This document shows positions 10,965 through 22,816 of a stretch of 64,000 nucleotides of DNA, piece by piece. Position 1 is the stretch's first letter. Every line of letters begins with the position of its first letter. Source of the stretch: Parascedosporium putredinis (lineage: Eukaryota > Ascomycota > Sordariomycetes > Microascales > Microascaceae); NCBI GenBank assembly GCA_949357655.1, contig CASHTG010000018.1:1-64000 (forward strand). The letters are read 5' to 3'. The translations under genes and the position numbers were made by a program. The notes beneath the pieces are model-generated. The model had not been told where the DNA came from, did not search any database, and was given only the letters and a program-made list of their open reading frames with translations.

Positions 10965-11791
10965 GATGCGTGAGAATAAGCTTGGACTTTCGCTCTGAGT
11001 GCTGGGAATCTATAGCTGATAGAATGAGAACCGAGTTTTCGTTATTATAATAGAGTTTAGGATGCACTAATATCACACTCCCTCGTGATGTTATATGGAG
11101 AGCTGAGCGAGACTGGGGAGTCCAAGGTCAGGGTGGCAAGTGCCCTGCGTCGGCAGGATTAACTTTTCCAGTCCATTGCTCTCTTTACTCTCAGCCGAAC
11201 AGCTCGGCGGGAGAGGCGGAGAGCTCGGTACCGAAATTTTGTACTAGTTTCGGCGCCGAAACTCGACCATTTTTGTTTCCGACTCGTCGGCATCTCTAGT
11301 GAGCAACCAGCCCAGCGCTCATACCACCACCTGCCAGAACCCCCACCTTTGAATTGTTTTCTAAGATACATTATTAATCAATAGGTCGCAAGCAGCAGGT
11401 CAGATCACTGAGGTATAAACGAAACATTACAATATTTCGAGAATGACACTTTACAGAATCACTTGAGGCATATATAGTCTAAATAATAGAATTTGACAAT
11501 ATCTTAGGGGTAAGAGGGTACCTTCGAATTGTTCGCTAAACTTTATACTAATGCCTTAACTTATATTATCTCTTAGATTTAACTTAGTGACTTAAAGTGA
11601 GGATATATTAATAAATATATAAAAATATTATTGAGGAGGAATATTAACATTCTATCTATACGTGAATTAATTTCACATTGATCTTATCTTTTTCTGATTA
11701 ACTACCTCTCTAATATGATACCTAATAACTAAGTCCTATCCTCAGCATCAACTATATTTCTATCCTATAGATAGATAGATCTTTGGCTTTA
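10965..11791. other. Promoter spacer of the monooxygenase
   Basis: Upstream of the monooxygenase (minus strand) and downstream of the ligase. It holds the motif pair at 11225-11259. The part nearest the ligase is very AT-rich. No other gene seen. Confidence 0.5.
11225..11259. promoter_or_regulatory. Paired CGG-N2-CCG palindromes (TCGGTACCGA, TCGGCGCCGA)
   Basis: Two exact TCGG-N2-CCGA sites at 11225-11234 and 11250-11259, centres 25 bases apart, upstream of the monooxygenase. Inverted CGG triplets are typical half-sites of Zn2Cys6 regulators, one of which is encoded in this cluster. That it binds here is inferred. Confidence 0.5.
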
Positions 11792-13907
11792 TCAAAGCTT
11801 CAGCGAATATTTCTCGATTAGATTCGGTAATGCCCGTCTTAACACCTTACCACTCACTGTCCTCGGGATCGCTTTCACAAAGAAAATCCCACCGGTAAGC
11901 CATTTATGTGACGCAAATCGGGACTTGATGAATGAGTCTATCACATCCACCGTAACTGAGTCGTTTTCCCGAACAATAAATGCTCTTACACACTCACGGT
12001 TATCACTGGAAGGCGCCCTATTTGTCAGTACCCTTAGATTCTCACCCCTATCTTCCAAACGAGGAATGTGATGTGGGCGAGGTAATATCAGAAGAACTCA
12101 CATTTTAACACCAACTACCGCAGCATCTACAACTCCTAGACAACCTTTCAAAGCCTGCTCAAGCTCTGTGGGGAAACTTGTATCCCTTTGATTTTAATGA
12201 GTTCCTATCATTTTGACGAATAATTAGCATATAATAGAGCACTGTCGCACGAGGACATGAAAGTCGGCTTGCCTTGATTCTGTCGACAATGAACAAGCAA
12301 CCCCTGTTATCAAAATATCCAATATCTCCGGTTCGTAGCCACCGATGCCCTCGTTCCATAACAATAACCTCGTTTGTGGCGTTCGGGTTCTTCCAATACC
12401 CTTTCATTATATTTGGCCCCGACACCCAAATCTCCCCAACCATTGATTCGTGCTGATGGGTGTGACTGAAATCTCTGCCTGGGGTCTCGACTATCCACCC
12501 CTTGCAGCCAGGATTCAGCCATCCTATCGACCGTCCATCATCGTCATCGTCTGGTGCAAACCCTGTAACGTTACAGGTGGTTTCAGTCATACCCCAACCT
12601 TGCTTTACGTGCACTCCAGCCTTAAGAAACTTTCGCTCAAATGCGTGGGCTGTGGAGGTGTCAAGAGGTGCCGCCCCACTACCAACCATTAAGAGAGATT
12701 TGAGATTGAATCGGTTGTAGTTTCTAACATTAACAAGTGCTCGGAGAAGGGTGGGCACGACATTTATGAAGGTGATTCTGTATATATCGATGAATGTTAG
12801 GAAATCCGCAGCATTGAATTTGCCCATTATATAAACCTTCGCCCCGATACGGGGTGCCAGCATCGCGTAATATGTTTGACCCTATATGCGGGCATCAGCC
12901 ATCTATTATGAGGAAGAAAGTTGTCAAAGAGACTTACAAAGGCATGGTACATTGGCAGGGCAGCTAGCCATCTTTCGCCGGATTCTTCTAGATGGCGGTA
13001 GCGGTCGCGTGCTGCAACAGTATCCGCTACTAGGCTCCTTTTGAAGATCAATTGCTCGGTATTGGCGACAAGATTGAGATGAGTGAGTTCTACGCCTTTC
13101 GGGAGGCCCGTAGTTCTACCCTTGTCAGTACCAAGTTCAACGTCCAATGCGGTGATTGAAAGTTACCCGCTGGAGTAGTTGATCACCGCTGTGACTGTCG
13201 CTGCTTCCTCTACAGTGCGGATTTGCGGCCAGCTCCATTGTTGAGCATCGCTCACTGTCGCCCATATCTCTGTCCACGATTTTGCCGAGACTTTGGGAGT
13301 CCGGCCCAGTGCCTCCGTCTTTGGCGGGCCACAAAATGACAGTACCTGGCCTGGGACAAGGCTGGCCATGGCCGCTGCCTTTTGAGCCACTTCTAGCTGC
13401 GCGGGCGCCGCGAGGAGTAGTTTCGCTCCTGAGTCTTTCAACTGATAGCTCAACTCTAAAAGTGGCTACCGCATTAGTTAAAACATCTTGCAGGTTATAC
13501 CAATCCGTAGACGCTAATCAGAGGGGTTAACTATAGAAGACAAGATGCACTTGCTAACTGACCATATGGAGATGCCGTAGGCGAGGCAGCAGTAAAAATA
13601 CATTGCGCTGCCAAAACACCCCAGAGGACAACCGGAACATAGAGCTGATTTGGAGAATATAGCAAGATGACGTCCCCGGGTTTCAAGCCTAGCCTCTTCA
13701 ACCCCAGCGCAAATTGCTTTACGAGCAACTCCGCCTCTTCGATGTCGAAACCATGGGTGGGATTGCTTGCGTCGAAGTAGTGTAAGGTATGCGTGCTATT
13801 GTTTCTAGGGTGATGGAAAATATATGTTGGTACGTCAATGGGGGAATATCGGTGGACGTCGGAAAAGGCGACTCGATAATATCTTGGTATAAGTTTGCAT
13901 CTACCAT
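11792..13907 (-). CDS. Acyl-CoA ligase, AMP-forming (4-coumarate-CoA-ligase-like), two frame breaks
   Basis: Activates a carboxylic acid with ATP and joins it to CoA. Six exons: complement(join(11792..12047,12102..12204,12273..12881,12938..13115,13167..13455,13551..13907)). Signatures: YSSGTTGLPKG phosphate loop (split by an intron), LPMYHAFGQTYY, QGWGMTETTCNVTGF, WLRTGDIGYFD, VDRIKELIK hinge, and the C-terminal catalytic Lys in RTVSGKVLRR. The intron at 12205..12272 starts with GC (AAG|GCAAGC), an accepted minor donor. Frame fails twice, near 13815 and at 12170-12173 (a run of four where five would keep frame); adding one base at each gives about 597 residues. Start ATG at 13907 precedes MVDANLYQDI. 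Divergent from the thioesterase and sharing its promoter. Confidence 0.85.
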
Positions 13908-14280
13908 TGTCAGTGATCGCCGAATATAACGGTTCGCAGTTACTCCTCGAAAAGATATATGTAGTCTCTCAGGGCTGATATGATCCTGGCTTCCCTTTTG
14001 TAAGAAGATGGAACGACTATAGTGCCCCCTTACAGTAAAAGGCAGGAGGGATTTGCCATTTGTATCGGCGCCGGTGGGGAGAAAAGAGTTAGAGCCGGTG
14101 CACTCGGTGCCGAGCACACTAAAAGTGCCCACGACTACCACCGACGGGGAGGAAAGACAGCCGCCGGCCACCTTCGGCAACAGGGTATAGTAAAATAGTT
14201 CTTAACTGTCTCTAGTGCCCTATATTGCAATTCCATCATGTTCAATTAAGCGCTCGTATACCGGATTCCATGGCGAAAGT
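13908..14280. promoter_or_regulatory. Divergent promoter between CoA ligase and thioesterase
   Basis: 373 bases separate the two start codons. It contains two CGG-N2-CCG palindromes at 14065-14074 (TCGGCGCCGG) and 14104-14113 (TCGGTGCCGA), about 39 bases apart. The arrangement suggests both genes are switched on together. This is inferred from layout. Confidence 0.55.
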
Positions 14281-15302
14281 ATGGACACTCATCCACACAC
14301 CCAAAGCTTTGAGGCCGCCCTCTCCCTTATCTATCAAACCTCAACAATATACGTTGCCAATCTCAGTGCGAATTGGGCGGTAGGTGATGGTTAGTAGCAG
14401 TGCATGTAACCATCTTTTTACGGATCGATGTTCTGATGTTTTATTCCTAGTTCCGCACGGGGGTACTTGGCAGCGATTCTTTACCGCACCGCACAGACTT
14501 ATTTCGCCAATACCCACCCAACATCTCATGGGGGCTACCTAGCCCCATCAGCATACAGATTACGTTTGCTCGGCGCTGCCGGACGGGGTTAGCATGGCTA
14601 GATATCGAAGAGGTCAAACTTGGAGCGCGGACATCTATAATTCGAATTACATTATCGCAAGCACATCAGAATACATCGTCCAAAATCATAAAGCTCATTA
14701 GCAGCATCACGGTCTCGAACATTTCGACAGAAACAGGGCTTTCAACTATAGGAAACTGGTTGCCCATCAATTCCAGTTCAATCGAGCCGCCCTTTATCGG
14801 AACTGATGATAGTAGCCTGAAGGAGGGTAGGTGGAGACTTATGAAGATTCCATTCCCAAAATTTCGAAAAGCCCCGGCCCACGTAGAGGTATATATCCCG
14901 GCAGGCGCTTCTATATCAGGTGGTGATAGTACCTATCATCATTGGGCTAGACTTCGTTGGATTGAGAATGGAGATATTGTTCAAGGGCGCTGGAGTCAGG
15001 AAGCTGCGACCTTTATGCTTGATGTCTTTCCCGTGTGGCTGGCACGACTTGAGCAAGAAGTGAGTGCACGAGCAGAGCAACCTGTTCCGATATGGTTCCC
15101 GACCCTTTCAATGTCAGTACACTTCAAAAGCGATTCTAGCGGAGGCGTGGACTGGCTATTTAGTCAAGTCACCTCAAAGTGCATCATAAACGGCCGGATG
15201 GGTATCGAGGTTGTTATTTTAGACGAACTCGGGGATATCGTGGCTTTAGCATCCCACGAGGCATTAATAGTAGCCGCTAGTCGTAACAGCACTAGACTGT
15301 AG
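14281..15302 (+). CDS. Acyl-CoA thioesterase-like hot-dog protein, frame broken
   Basis: Starts at ATG 14281 (MDTHPHTQSF), exon 14281..14383, intron 14384..14450, then exon 2 with PHGGYLAAILYRTAQTYF, the central-helix region of fungal double hot-dog thioesterases. The frame moves around 14525-14555 (two missing bases or one extra), then runs open from FARRCRTGLAWLDIEEVKLG to the end, including the second hot-dog half (WLFSQVTSKCIINGRMGIEV). Expected length about 318 residues. The family hydrolyses acyl-CoA to free acid and CoA. As the divergent partner of the ligase, it may set the balance of an acyl-CoA intermediate. Family call firm, substrate unknown. Confidence 0.72.
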
Positions 15303-15877
15303 TTGGACCCGGGAGCGCATTTCCAAGTCTTATAATATTAAGAGAATATATATAAGGGCTCAATCCCGAAGTCTCGTGTGCGGGCCGGAGTTTTGTCCCC
15401 GACGAAGACTAGACCTGAGACCATGCTTGTAGAGAGGGTTTACACCGCGAAAAATCGAGGATTTGTATTTGACTGCGTTTGAGCTGCTGCTGTCTTAATT
15501 GTATAGGCCTGTCTCTGCCAAGCAGGTTTCGGCACCATGGTACTGCGTATGGAAACCCTTCGCTAATACCTGCTATATAGTATTTACGAACGTGAAGCCT
15601 GATACTTCTGACATCATTAGTGAAGGCTACTTCACTTATCATAGCTTATCAGAGGAGACTATCAGAGCCGTGGTTTAACGTAAGGGCAGTTTAGTTAATG
15701 GGCCTAATGGCAGATTGGATTTATGATAAGGTGAAAAGGGAAAAGTATAATTCATTAATGGCCTTCTATGAATGTATGAAGTATTTAGGCACGCTAAGGG
15801 GAGTACCTCGTTATAGCAGTCTACGGATTCTATAGGATCGCCGACATGAATCTAATATTTATTTAGTTTGCGATATA

Positions 15878-15889
15878 TACCGAGGTATA
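15878..15889. promoter_or_regulatory. TACCGAGGTATA motif, copy 1
   Basis: Exact 12-base copy of a motif also at 21324, 33330 and (reverse) 45027. It contains CCGAGG, the reverse complement of CCTCGG, the published core site of the fungal fatty-acid regulators FarA/FarB. Function here is inferred. Confidence 0.4.
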
Positions 15890-16005
15890 GAAGTATTGGA
15901 TAAAATTGTTACCTTTTCGGCCGGCCGGTCTAGGGCGAACCTTTCGTGATGTCATGCCCTTTCACCGAAGTCTATACTGTTTCGTGCTTCCCGAACAGGA
16001 AAAGG

Positions 16006-16024
16006 CTCGGTGCCTCGGCACCGA
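16006..16024. promoter_or_regulatory. CGG-N2-CCG palindrome upstream of regulator
   Basis: TCGGCACCGA at 16015-16024, preceded directly by a half-site TCGGTGCC (16007-16014). It lies about 680 bases upstream of the regulator start, compatible with self-regulation. Confidence 0.4.
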
Positions 16025-16707
16025 GAACGAGGATTTCCTCTTTCACGCTCGACGGCACTTTCACGCGAGATAGCCCCATCTTCCCCACAATAGGGGAACA
16101 AACCTTCCTTTGGTAATGGCCCCGCTTCCTCGTGAGGGCTTCGAAGTTTCCTATGGGGAAAAGCTGGGGTAAGGAGCCTAATACACGGGACATTGCAAAC
16201 CGACTTGACGAGTACTTTCGATAAGACCTCGCCGCTACCTCGTTTTTGCATTGATAAAGGTGAAATTTTTTTTTCGAAGGTTGCCTATGGTGTGGAGAGT
16301 ATCTAGTATCATCATAGTAGCATATCAACAGGGTTTTTTCTTTTTTTTTCTTGGAGCGAGGCGGATACCTTACCTGCCTATTGTCTCTTAGAGAGAGGGG
16401 TGTTACTACTACTAGGACCTTTTTGTATGCTACCCCCTGCTGCGAGTAAACCCCTAAATTCGTGATTTTTTTAAAGACTAAGCCGTAGCAATATACCCCG
16501 CCCAGCTAGACCCAAAGAAAGCGAATCAATCTTACATTGCCGCCAGTTGATCGTAGTCCTCTCGTCTATCCTTGACTTTAAAATCCTGAAGTCTTCGGGT
16601 TGGAAAAGGAGCACGAATCGCCGCCCTGATACCCTCGACGACAGTCTCGATTATTAAAGGATAATATCCGTGGTAGGAGGTTAATTACGTAGTGGCTCAT
16701 CTTCCCA

Positions 16708-19700
16708 ATGCCGCGCTCACCGTCTGCTCACCTGCCCGCACCCGAAATGGGCCTGCCAGGAAGAAACCCCGGGCTTGTGTGCCTTGCCACGAGCGCAAGG
16801 TGCGCTGCGATATGGCTCGAGTCGGGACACCTTGCACACGATGCGTCGACAAGAGCCGAATGCGAGACTGTATACCCGTATCCCGACCGCAGCCAGGGTA
16901 TGTCCTATCATTACCCTGTTTTTACCCTTTAACAGCACGAGAAGGCCACCTGATCCAGCCTCATCTGACAGCAGCATCTGCGGCGCACTAATCCTAGATC
17001 AAAGCGGAAGCGTGCATCGATTCCCAACGACTCTGCTCATGAACATGCGCCCCGGGAACAGATCCAAGCTGCGTCTCGCGCTCAAGATGAACGAGATATC
17101 GCCCCTCTCCTAGCGCTGGTAAATATGGCAACAAGGGTGAGAAACGCCTTGATTGAGTAACCGTAGCGCGTGATGCTGATGAAAACAGACCCCCGCTTCG
17201 CTCACGTCCGGACGAGGGCAGACCAGCCACCCATCACCGTATCCACCACGACTAGATGCTTCGCCAACGTCGATCTCGTTATCGCGCAGCCCGACTGATC
17301 ATGCCCCCGAGCAAGAAGCCGCGTCAGAAGATTATTCTACGGGGGCAGGCCACAATATACCACCTCGGACGCAGATGCCCACCTCCAGACTCTCTGCCGC
17401 ATGTCCCAAAAAGAATCCATTGTTTTAAGCCCATCTTCTCCAAATACGGCCGAACCTACCCACCGGGTCTTTGAATACTATAGTGATTTCAATGCCTTGA
17501 GTCTTTTAAACGGGGCCATAAGCAAGGGGCACCAACGGAGGCTCGTCCCTGTTGATTTGGACGGACCACAACCAGGGTCTGTCTTTGATCGCGAGCTCGG
17601 CCGCCTCGACGAGGCTGACCGTGCGTACCTCTCACAGAGACGGGTCCATGAGCTTCCTACAAAACAATCTCGGTAAGCGTGACCATTTTACTAATATCGA
17701 CTTTCTGTGCGCACGAACACAGTTCTGGCACATCCCGGACTAACGATAATTTCCCTTTCTAAGCGAAGCAATAATGCGGCTATTCTACAAGCACGTGTAC
17801 CCCTATACACCCGTTATCAATCGTAATCAACTTGAAAAGGATCGCGCAGACCGAAATTGCTCGACGTTTTTATTATATACTATTTTCGCAATCACCGTGC
17901 CATATTGCTCCCCCAACTGCTGCGCGACATGTCGTTTCAGAGTGTGACAGAATCGCAGCGCGAGTTCTTCTTGCGTGCTCGGCTACTCTATGATTTCGGG
18001 TGTGAGAAGAATCAACTAACCATCCTGCAAGGGTCAATATTCATGAGTTCTTTCCAAAACTCGTTTGCTCCGGATAAGGATTTCCGTTTCTGGTTCAACA
18101 ACGCGATCCACGTTGCAACTCTCATGGGACTGCATAGACAGTAAGAAAGACCATTAACGATAGAACAGGGATGGATATCTTCTTACACCGAGAAATCAGG
18201 AACATTGAACGGGAGCTACAGCCTGCTATGCATAGGCTCTGCCGTCGCATTTGGTGGCTGCTATTCGTAAGTATATTTACCACGGTACGCTCTTAGAGCG
18301 AGCAGCTAGCTAAGCAGGGGCACAGCAACGAGATGTTATGTTCTCACTCGCAGGGTTTGAGAACGTGCGTCTAATTAATGACGCAGAGGTGGACGTTCGG
18401 CCGCTGACTGTAACGGATTGGCTTGAGCAATCGGATGTTGATTTACCCCAACCACTAACGACGATACCTACCATTACGGACATTCAGATGCAATTCTTCA
18501 TTGAAAATTGCAAACTTACTAAGTTAGGTTAGGTTCCCCATCTAGCCGTACCTTTGTGTCCATTTATGCTTCTGCCTCGTCCTCCGCGCCGCGATATCGG
18601 TTTATGGAACTCGACAGGCCGGGATAAAGCTCGTGTAGCAACCCCCGTCTCTCTTCCCTAACTCTCACGTCTGGTGCCAAGTTTGCGTCGAGAATAACTT
18701 GATATGGTCAATAAACCAATGGCTAACAATCAATGGTTGCATAAAGGGGCCCGATGCCTGCGTCTCTTACGCCAAGCTGACATGACACCGTCTATGGAGC
18801 AAGTTCGCTCCGTCGGCGATGCAATAATAGCATGGCGACGGGCACTTCCAAAGGAACTCCGAGCTGATACGGCCTCTCCATGGAGCGATACCGATGTATG
18901 GGTTGCCGTTATACACGCCTTTAGCTACCGACTAGAGTGTTTGTTTTATCGGACGCTGCTGAGGCATGTGGATAAGGCCAGCCCGACGGATATAGGCCTC
19001 GTCAATCAACGACTACTTAATGCCATGTTTGAGTTGAGTACGGTTTTGCGCCGTGCTATGACCCATGAAGTGCTTCTTTCTGGTCCACCTGCATTGTGAG
19101 TGACTAAAAGAACGCTACGCGCACACAGGTGATCGATTGATATTAACCCACTGGTGACCTTAGGATCGTGTGTACCACGCAACTCCTCTCCCTACAAATT
19201 GAGACCGTGCTTAGCCACGATTGCAGCCCAGTAAATAGAAAGGCATTAAAAGCGGAAATTTTCACCATACTGGCATTTCTAAGGGACATTGAAGAATCGT
19301 GGCTAAATGCGAAGTGGGCTGCGCGTGTTTTTGGCTGGGTAGTTGAACGAACCGGAATATCTCTCGGTGAGGTGGGGGCACAACATTACCAGGCTGGCTC
19401 TGGTGTAGGCGGCCTGTTAGGCAATCCAGGTGACAATATAGACAGAACAGTCGCAAACAGTGACCGACCTGAAGGCTCGGCACATCAGAGAGGGTCGCAG
19501 GGCGACAGGCTCGGCCGCGGACAGGGCCAGGAGGATTTAGTTGACCATTCTAGAATCCTAGATCACTTTGAGTTCCTGCCGAGCACCTGGCCGCAGGATA
19601 TGATTGATCAAGGAATTTTTGAAGGGCAGGATCAGATGATGATGTTCGATGTATTTGGGGCTCCTTTCAGTAACCTACCGTGGAGTCTTGATTTAACAAT

Positions 19701-19719
19701 AAGATCTACCGCTAGGTGA
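16708..19719 (+). pseudogene. Zn2Cys6 transcription factor (fungal-specific TF domain), several frame breaks
   Basis: Likely start ATG at 16708. The zinc cluster (ACVPCHERKVRCD then PCTRC and DC) is complete but lies one frame away from that start, so a base seems missing near 16760. Intron after SRPQP (from 16898). The middle homology region follows: ADRAYLSQRRVHELP, LFYKHVYPYTPVINRNQ, a shift near 17895, LLYDFGCEKNQL, SSFQNSFAPDKDFRFW, MGLHRQ, an intron (18142-18200), LCRRIWWLLF, an intron (18268-18328), QRDVMFSLAGFENVR. The part at 18530-18700 does not join cleanly; two more open exons follow (18704..19099 and 19168..19719). The layout resembles cutinase/fatty-acid regulators of the CTF1 type. 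It is central in the cluster and the best candidate for its regulator, if functional. Decay versus sequencing error is unresolved. Confidence 0.75.
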
Positions 19720-20380
19720 TTTAAAATAAGGGCGACTAGTACTATATGTAGGAGTGCAATCGGGGAAGTCATTTAATATGATAAAAGATTTCTTTTTACG
19801 CAGTAAGAATGCCAGATAGTGGGCCATTTTGATAGTGTAACGGATTCATGGATTCGCTTGGGAATCGGCAGATACCCTAGCCTTCGGTCTCGGCCACGTT
19901 TTTAGATGCTATGGCTCTAGCTCGGCACCGCTGATGCTCGGGAATGCCCGAAACACTTGCGCATAGACTATCACCGACCGACAGTTGTGAATATGGCTTA
20001 TATGCAATACGTCAGTGTATGGTGCCCTATTAGAATCATTACTCCATTACGTGTTTTCAGCCTTTCTATAATAATGTATAGAAGTACTTAGGATCAGACA
20101 CTAGATAGTATATCTTCCTTGAAGCCCTATCTTTACGCTAACTGACCCTCCGATCTAATTATGAACATGCGATTACTGTACCTGCTCTGTCCCCATCGTG
20201 TCTTAGTCTCAAAGTACCAGAAATAGGCATCACAGCTACTAACGCTAGGTTTAGCTTGCCATCCGTAAGCCACGGGCCTAACGATGCTTCCTTTATCGCA
20301 CACTAGCATCATCATCGAAAAACGACATTTTGGCGTCACCAATATATAAGGAACTAGAGCACCTAAATACTAACGGTAAG

Positions 20381-20704
20381 CTACGTATAGGGGCTAGTCC
20401 ACATCGTTAACGGGAGACACTGAATGCCTCCACCAAAAGAAGACCACCACCATTCATCGTATGAGCGCGCCTTTCTAGCCTCATGATTATTCCACTGTTC
20501 CATAGGCGAAGCTACCATCATTGGTAAAGAATCCGTATAATGTTGCCAATCTCCGTTGACTGTATTACAGCCTAACAGAGCGTCATATTCATTCTTAGAT
20601 ACGCCTAGCCACGCAAGTATAAGGTCGACCTGCTCCTTCGACTTATCGAAGAGGGAATTGCATACATTCGCGCTCTCATTGCATAGACCTTCCCGGCTAC
20701 TCAA
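20381..20704 (-). other. Orphan open stretch, 107 codons, no ATG
   Basis: Opens at a TTG with no in-frame ATG before an upstream stop. It has protein-like composition (DLILAWLGVSKNEYDALLGC; YDEWWWSSFGGG) and is unusually long for this AT-rich spacer. I do not recognise a family. It could be a fragment of a decayed gene or chance. Confidence 0.2.
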
Positions 20705-21261
20705 GGGCTAGCGCGCTGCCATGGATATGATGGTTGACCGTTGTCCGGGTGTGGACATTGGCTATTGTGGTGTAAGGAGGCGTTTGGGGCGGAACAAGTC
20801 CGAGGAATGGCATATCTAGACCCCATTTCAGAATAACTTCGCCTGTTGCACTGTAGCCGGTCTAGAAAAACCCTATAGTACTAGCCCAGGAGACCCTCGC
20901 ATAGATTGCCCACACGAGTAATAAGAGCCTGAGGTGCGATAAGGAGGGGTTCGTTCGTATAGCCGACGGATCTTGTTTAGAGGAGTGTTGACTGGGATGC
21001 CGCCGGGATACTCTATAAATGGTGAATGGGTCGCTTTAGAGAACAGTATCAACTACTAGGCGATGCTTGAAAGGAAGACGGTCAAACTTTTCGCTTCGTG
21101 AGAGGGAGCTCGGCTGCGATCAACGAGTTACCACTTATGATGAATAATGGGCGAGATGGTAGCATTTCCCAGAAACACCGTACAAGTGTATAGGTATATA
21201 AACTAAGATACTGCACGCCCACGGGCGGTTTAGGAGGCCATAACATTAGCTTGCTAAGAAT

Positions 21262-21285
21262 TCGGCACCGAACACACGGCGCCGA
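21262..21285. promoter_or_regulatory. Paired CGG-N2-CCG palindromes upstream of esterase
   Basis: TCGGCACCGA (21262-21271) and ACGGCGCCGA (21276-21285), 14 bases apart and about 145-165 bases before the esterase start codon. Same class of site as upstream of the monooxygenase and ligase. Confidence 0.5.
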
Positions 21286-21323
21286 GGCCACCCATCCGGG
21301 GTATAAAGACGTGCGGCCTAATC

Positions 21324-21335
21324 TACCGAGGTATA
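21324..21335. promoter_or_regulatory. TACCGAGGTATA motif, copy 2
   Basis: Exact copy, about 95 bases upstream of the esterase start and just downstream of the palindrome pair. Confidence 0.4.
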
Positions 21336-21427
21336 AATAATCAATCAGTGGAAGATGTAGGATACGCTGAAATAGTTCAGGTGCCTAACTAGTTTGATAG
21401 GCGCGCGTATTGCACGTACTACACAAA

Positions 21428-22618
21428 ATGTCGAAAGTTCTCAGGGTTATAGTCAATAACCCTCTCGGCTTCATCCAGTTCATTTATACTTTAGTTACCC
21501 AGATTATCTTAATATGTCTAAAGTTTATCCTCTTACCTCATTTACCACGCTACCAAACGTTTAGAATGCAGCTCCATCGTGCGTATTGGTCATCAGCGTC
21601 AACCTTCTTATTTTCCATCATACACCAGCTGCCAATTCGCGACTGTCCGGCGACGCGCGCTAGAAGAATCGGAGAGGACTGGGTCGCCTATGTGATACCG
21701 GGCACTAGGTCCTTAGACCGAGCGGCCCTCACTCCTCGGTCATGCATTATAGTATATGCCCACGGCGGTGGTATGCGCGTGGAGAGGCAAGAATGTACCT
21801 CAACTATATGGAGCGCTGGCAAAAAGACGCCGCGGAACGTGGTCTTGAATTGACTTTCGTTAGTGTCGAATACCGTATGATAACAGCCCTTGGTCCCGTC
21901 AACGCTCCTTGGTGTATACCCTAGCTAATCAGCGCGACTATCGCCTACAGCCTTGACTGACGTCGCTCCTCACCCTGCACAGCAACACGCCTTTATACGC
22001 ACCTATAGATACATACTTGACAAAGGGGTGCCACCAAATCAGATCGTCTTCATGGGGGATTCCGCTGGAGGTAGCCATGTCCATCCACCTGCAGCCATTT
22101 TGCAAGGCTATGTTGCTAACGTTTCACATCTAGCCGGCTGTTGTCTACTTAGTAACATCGAAATTCAGCGCCTTGGTATACCGCAGCCCGCGGCCGGGAT
22201 ACTCATCTCTCCATGGATTGATATGGCTCTTAGATCCTTTGATGGCGGGAATGCGCTGGTTGAGACTGACTACGTCGTAACCGCAAACCACGGTGTCCCT
22301 CTATTCGCTAAAAGATGGACTGGTGAAATTGATGGGACCTCGCCGGAGGTGAATCCTCTGTACTGTAAACCATCTGATTTTGACGGAATTCCTCCACAGC
22401 TTATTCTTGTCGGAGGTGGTGACTTTGTATTGCCGGAGTGTCGAGAGCTATGTCGTCTCTTTCGAGAGGCAAAGTTACAACATGAGATGGTTGTGGAATG
22501 GGGCGAGTTCCATCTTTACGCCTTAGGATCGAGGTGGATTCACCCAACAACCCGAGCAAAGACGGATGCAATCTTGTTTCGATGGCTCACTGAAGCACTG
22601 AAGATCACGGGGATATGA
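21428..22618 (+). CDS. Membrane-anchored esterase/lipase (HSL-type alpha/beta-hydrolase), one frame break
   Basis: Exons 21428..21874, 21951..22070 and 22134..22618; both introns have GT/AG ends and the second a GCTAAC branch site. The N-terminus has one long hydrophobic helix (IQFIYTLVTQIILICLKFIL), suggesting membrane attachment. Oxyanion motif AHGGG; nucleophile Ser in GDSAG (split by intron 2); Asp in GGGDFVLPE; His in WGEFHLYALG. One base is missing at about 21772, right after HGGG; adding one gives 350 residues. The family cleaves carboxylic esters, so it could cut the ester made by the neighbouring monooxygenase. ATG 21428 chosen because no earlier in-frame ATG exists. Confidence 0.85.
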
Positions 22619-22816
22619 ATTTAGTCAATAATGATACTACTCGGGGCCGAGGCGGCTGTACCTGGTCAATATTTAATCTCAGACACCTCTAGTCATTTAA
22701 AGTTGTGAATATCGATAGGGTAATCAATTGCCCGCCGCTTACGACTTCGCCACGTTTATGTAAGGGGAGAACGATGCGGAACCTGACTGTTTTATTTTGA
22801 TAGCTACTTCTATAGA

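Larger units (their letters stand above)
15303..16707. other. Spacer upstream of the Zn2Cys6 regulator
   Basis: 1.4 kb between thioesterase and regulator. It contains TACCGAGGTATA (15878-15889), a CGG-N2-CCG site (16015-16024) and a T-rich tract at 16334-16352. No convincing gene; open stretches on the minus strand at 15952-16328 have no family lik­eness that I recognise. Confidence 0.45.
19720..21427. other. Spacer between regulator and esterase
   Basis: 1.7 kb. Holds a CGG-N2-CCG site (TCGGCACCGC, 19922-19931), an orphan open stretch (20381-20704, listed separately) and the esterase promoter with two palindromes and one TACCGAGGTATA. Confidence 0.45.

Noticed and set aside
15952..16328. 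Overlapping minus-strand open stretches of 99 and 118 codons
   Set aside because: No family text, no introns that extend them, and two conflicting frames with equal length; likely chance.
16331..16353. T-rich tract GGTTTTTTC-T9-CTT, nearly repeated at 33772-33791
   Set aside because: Low-complexity polypyrimidine similarity; flanks do not match, so not called a repeat family.
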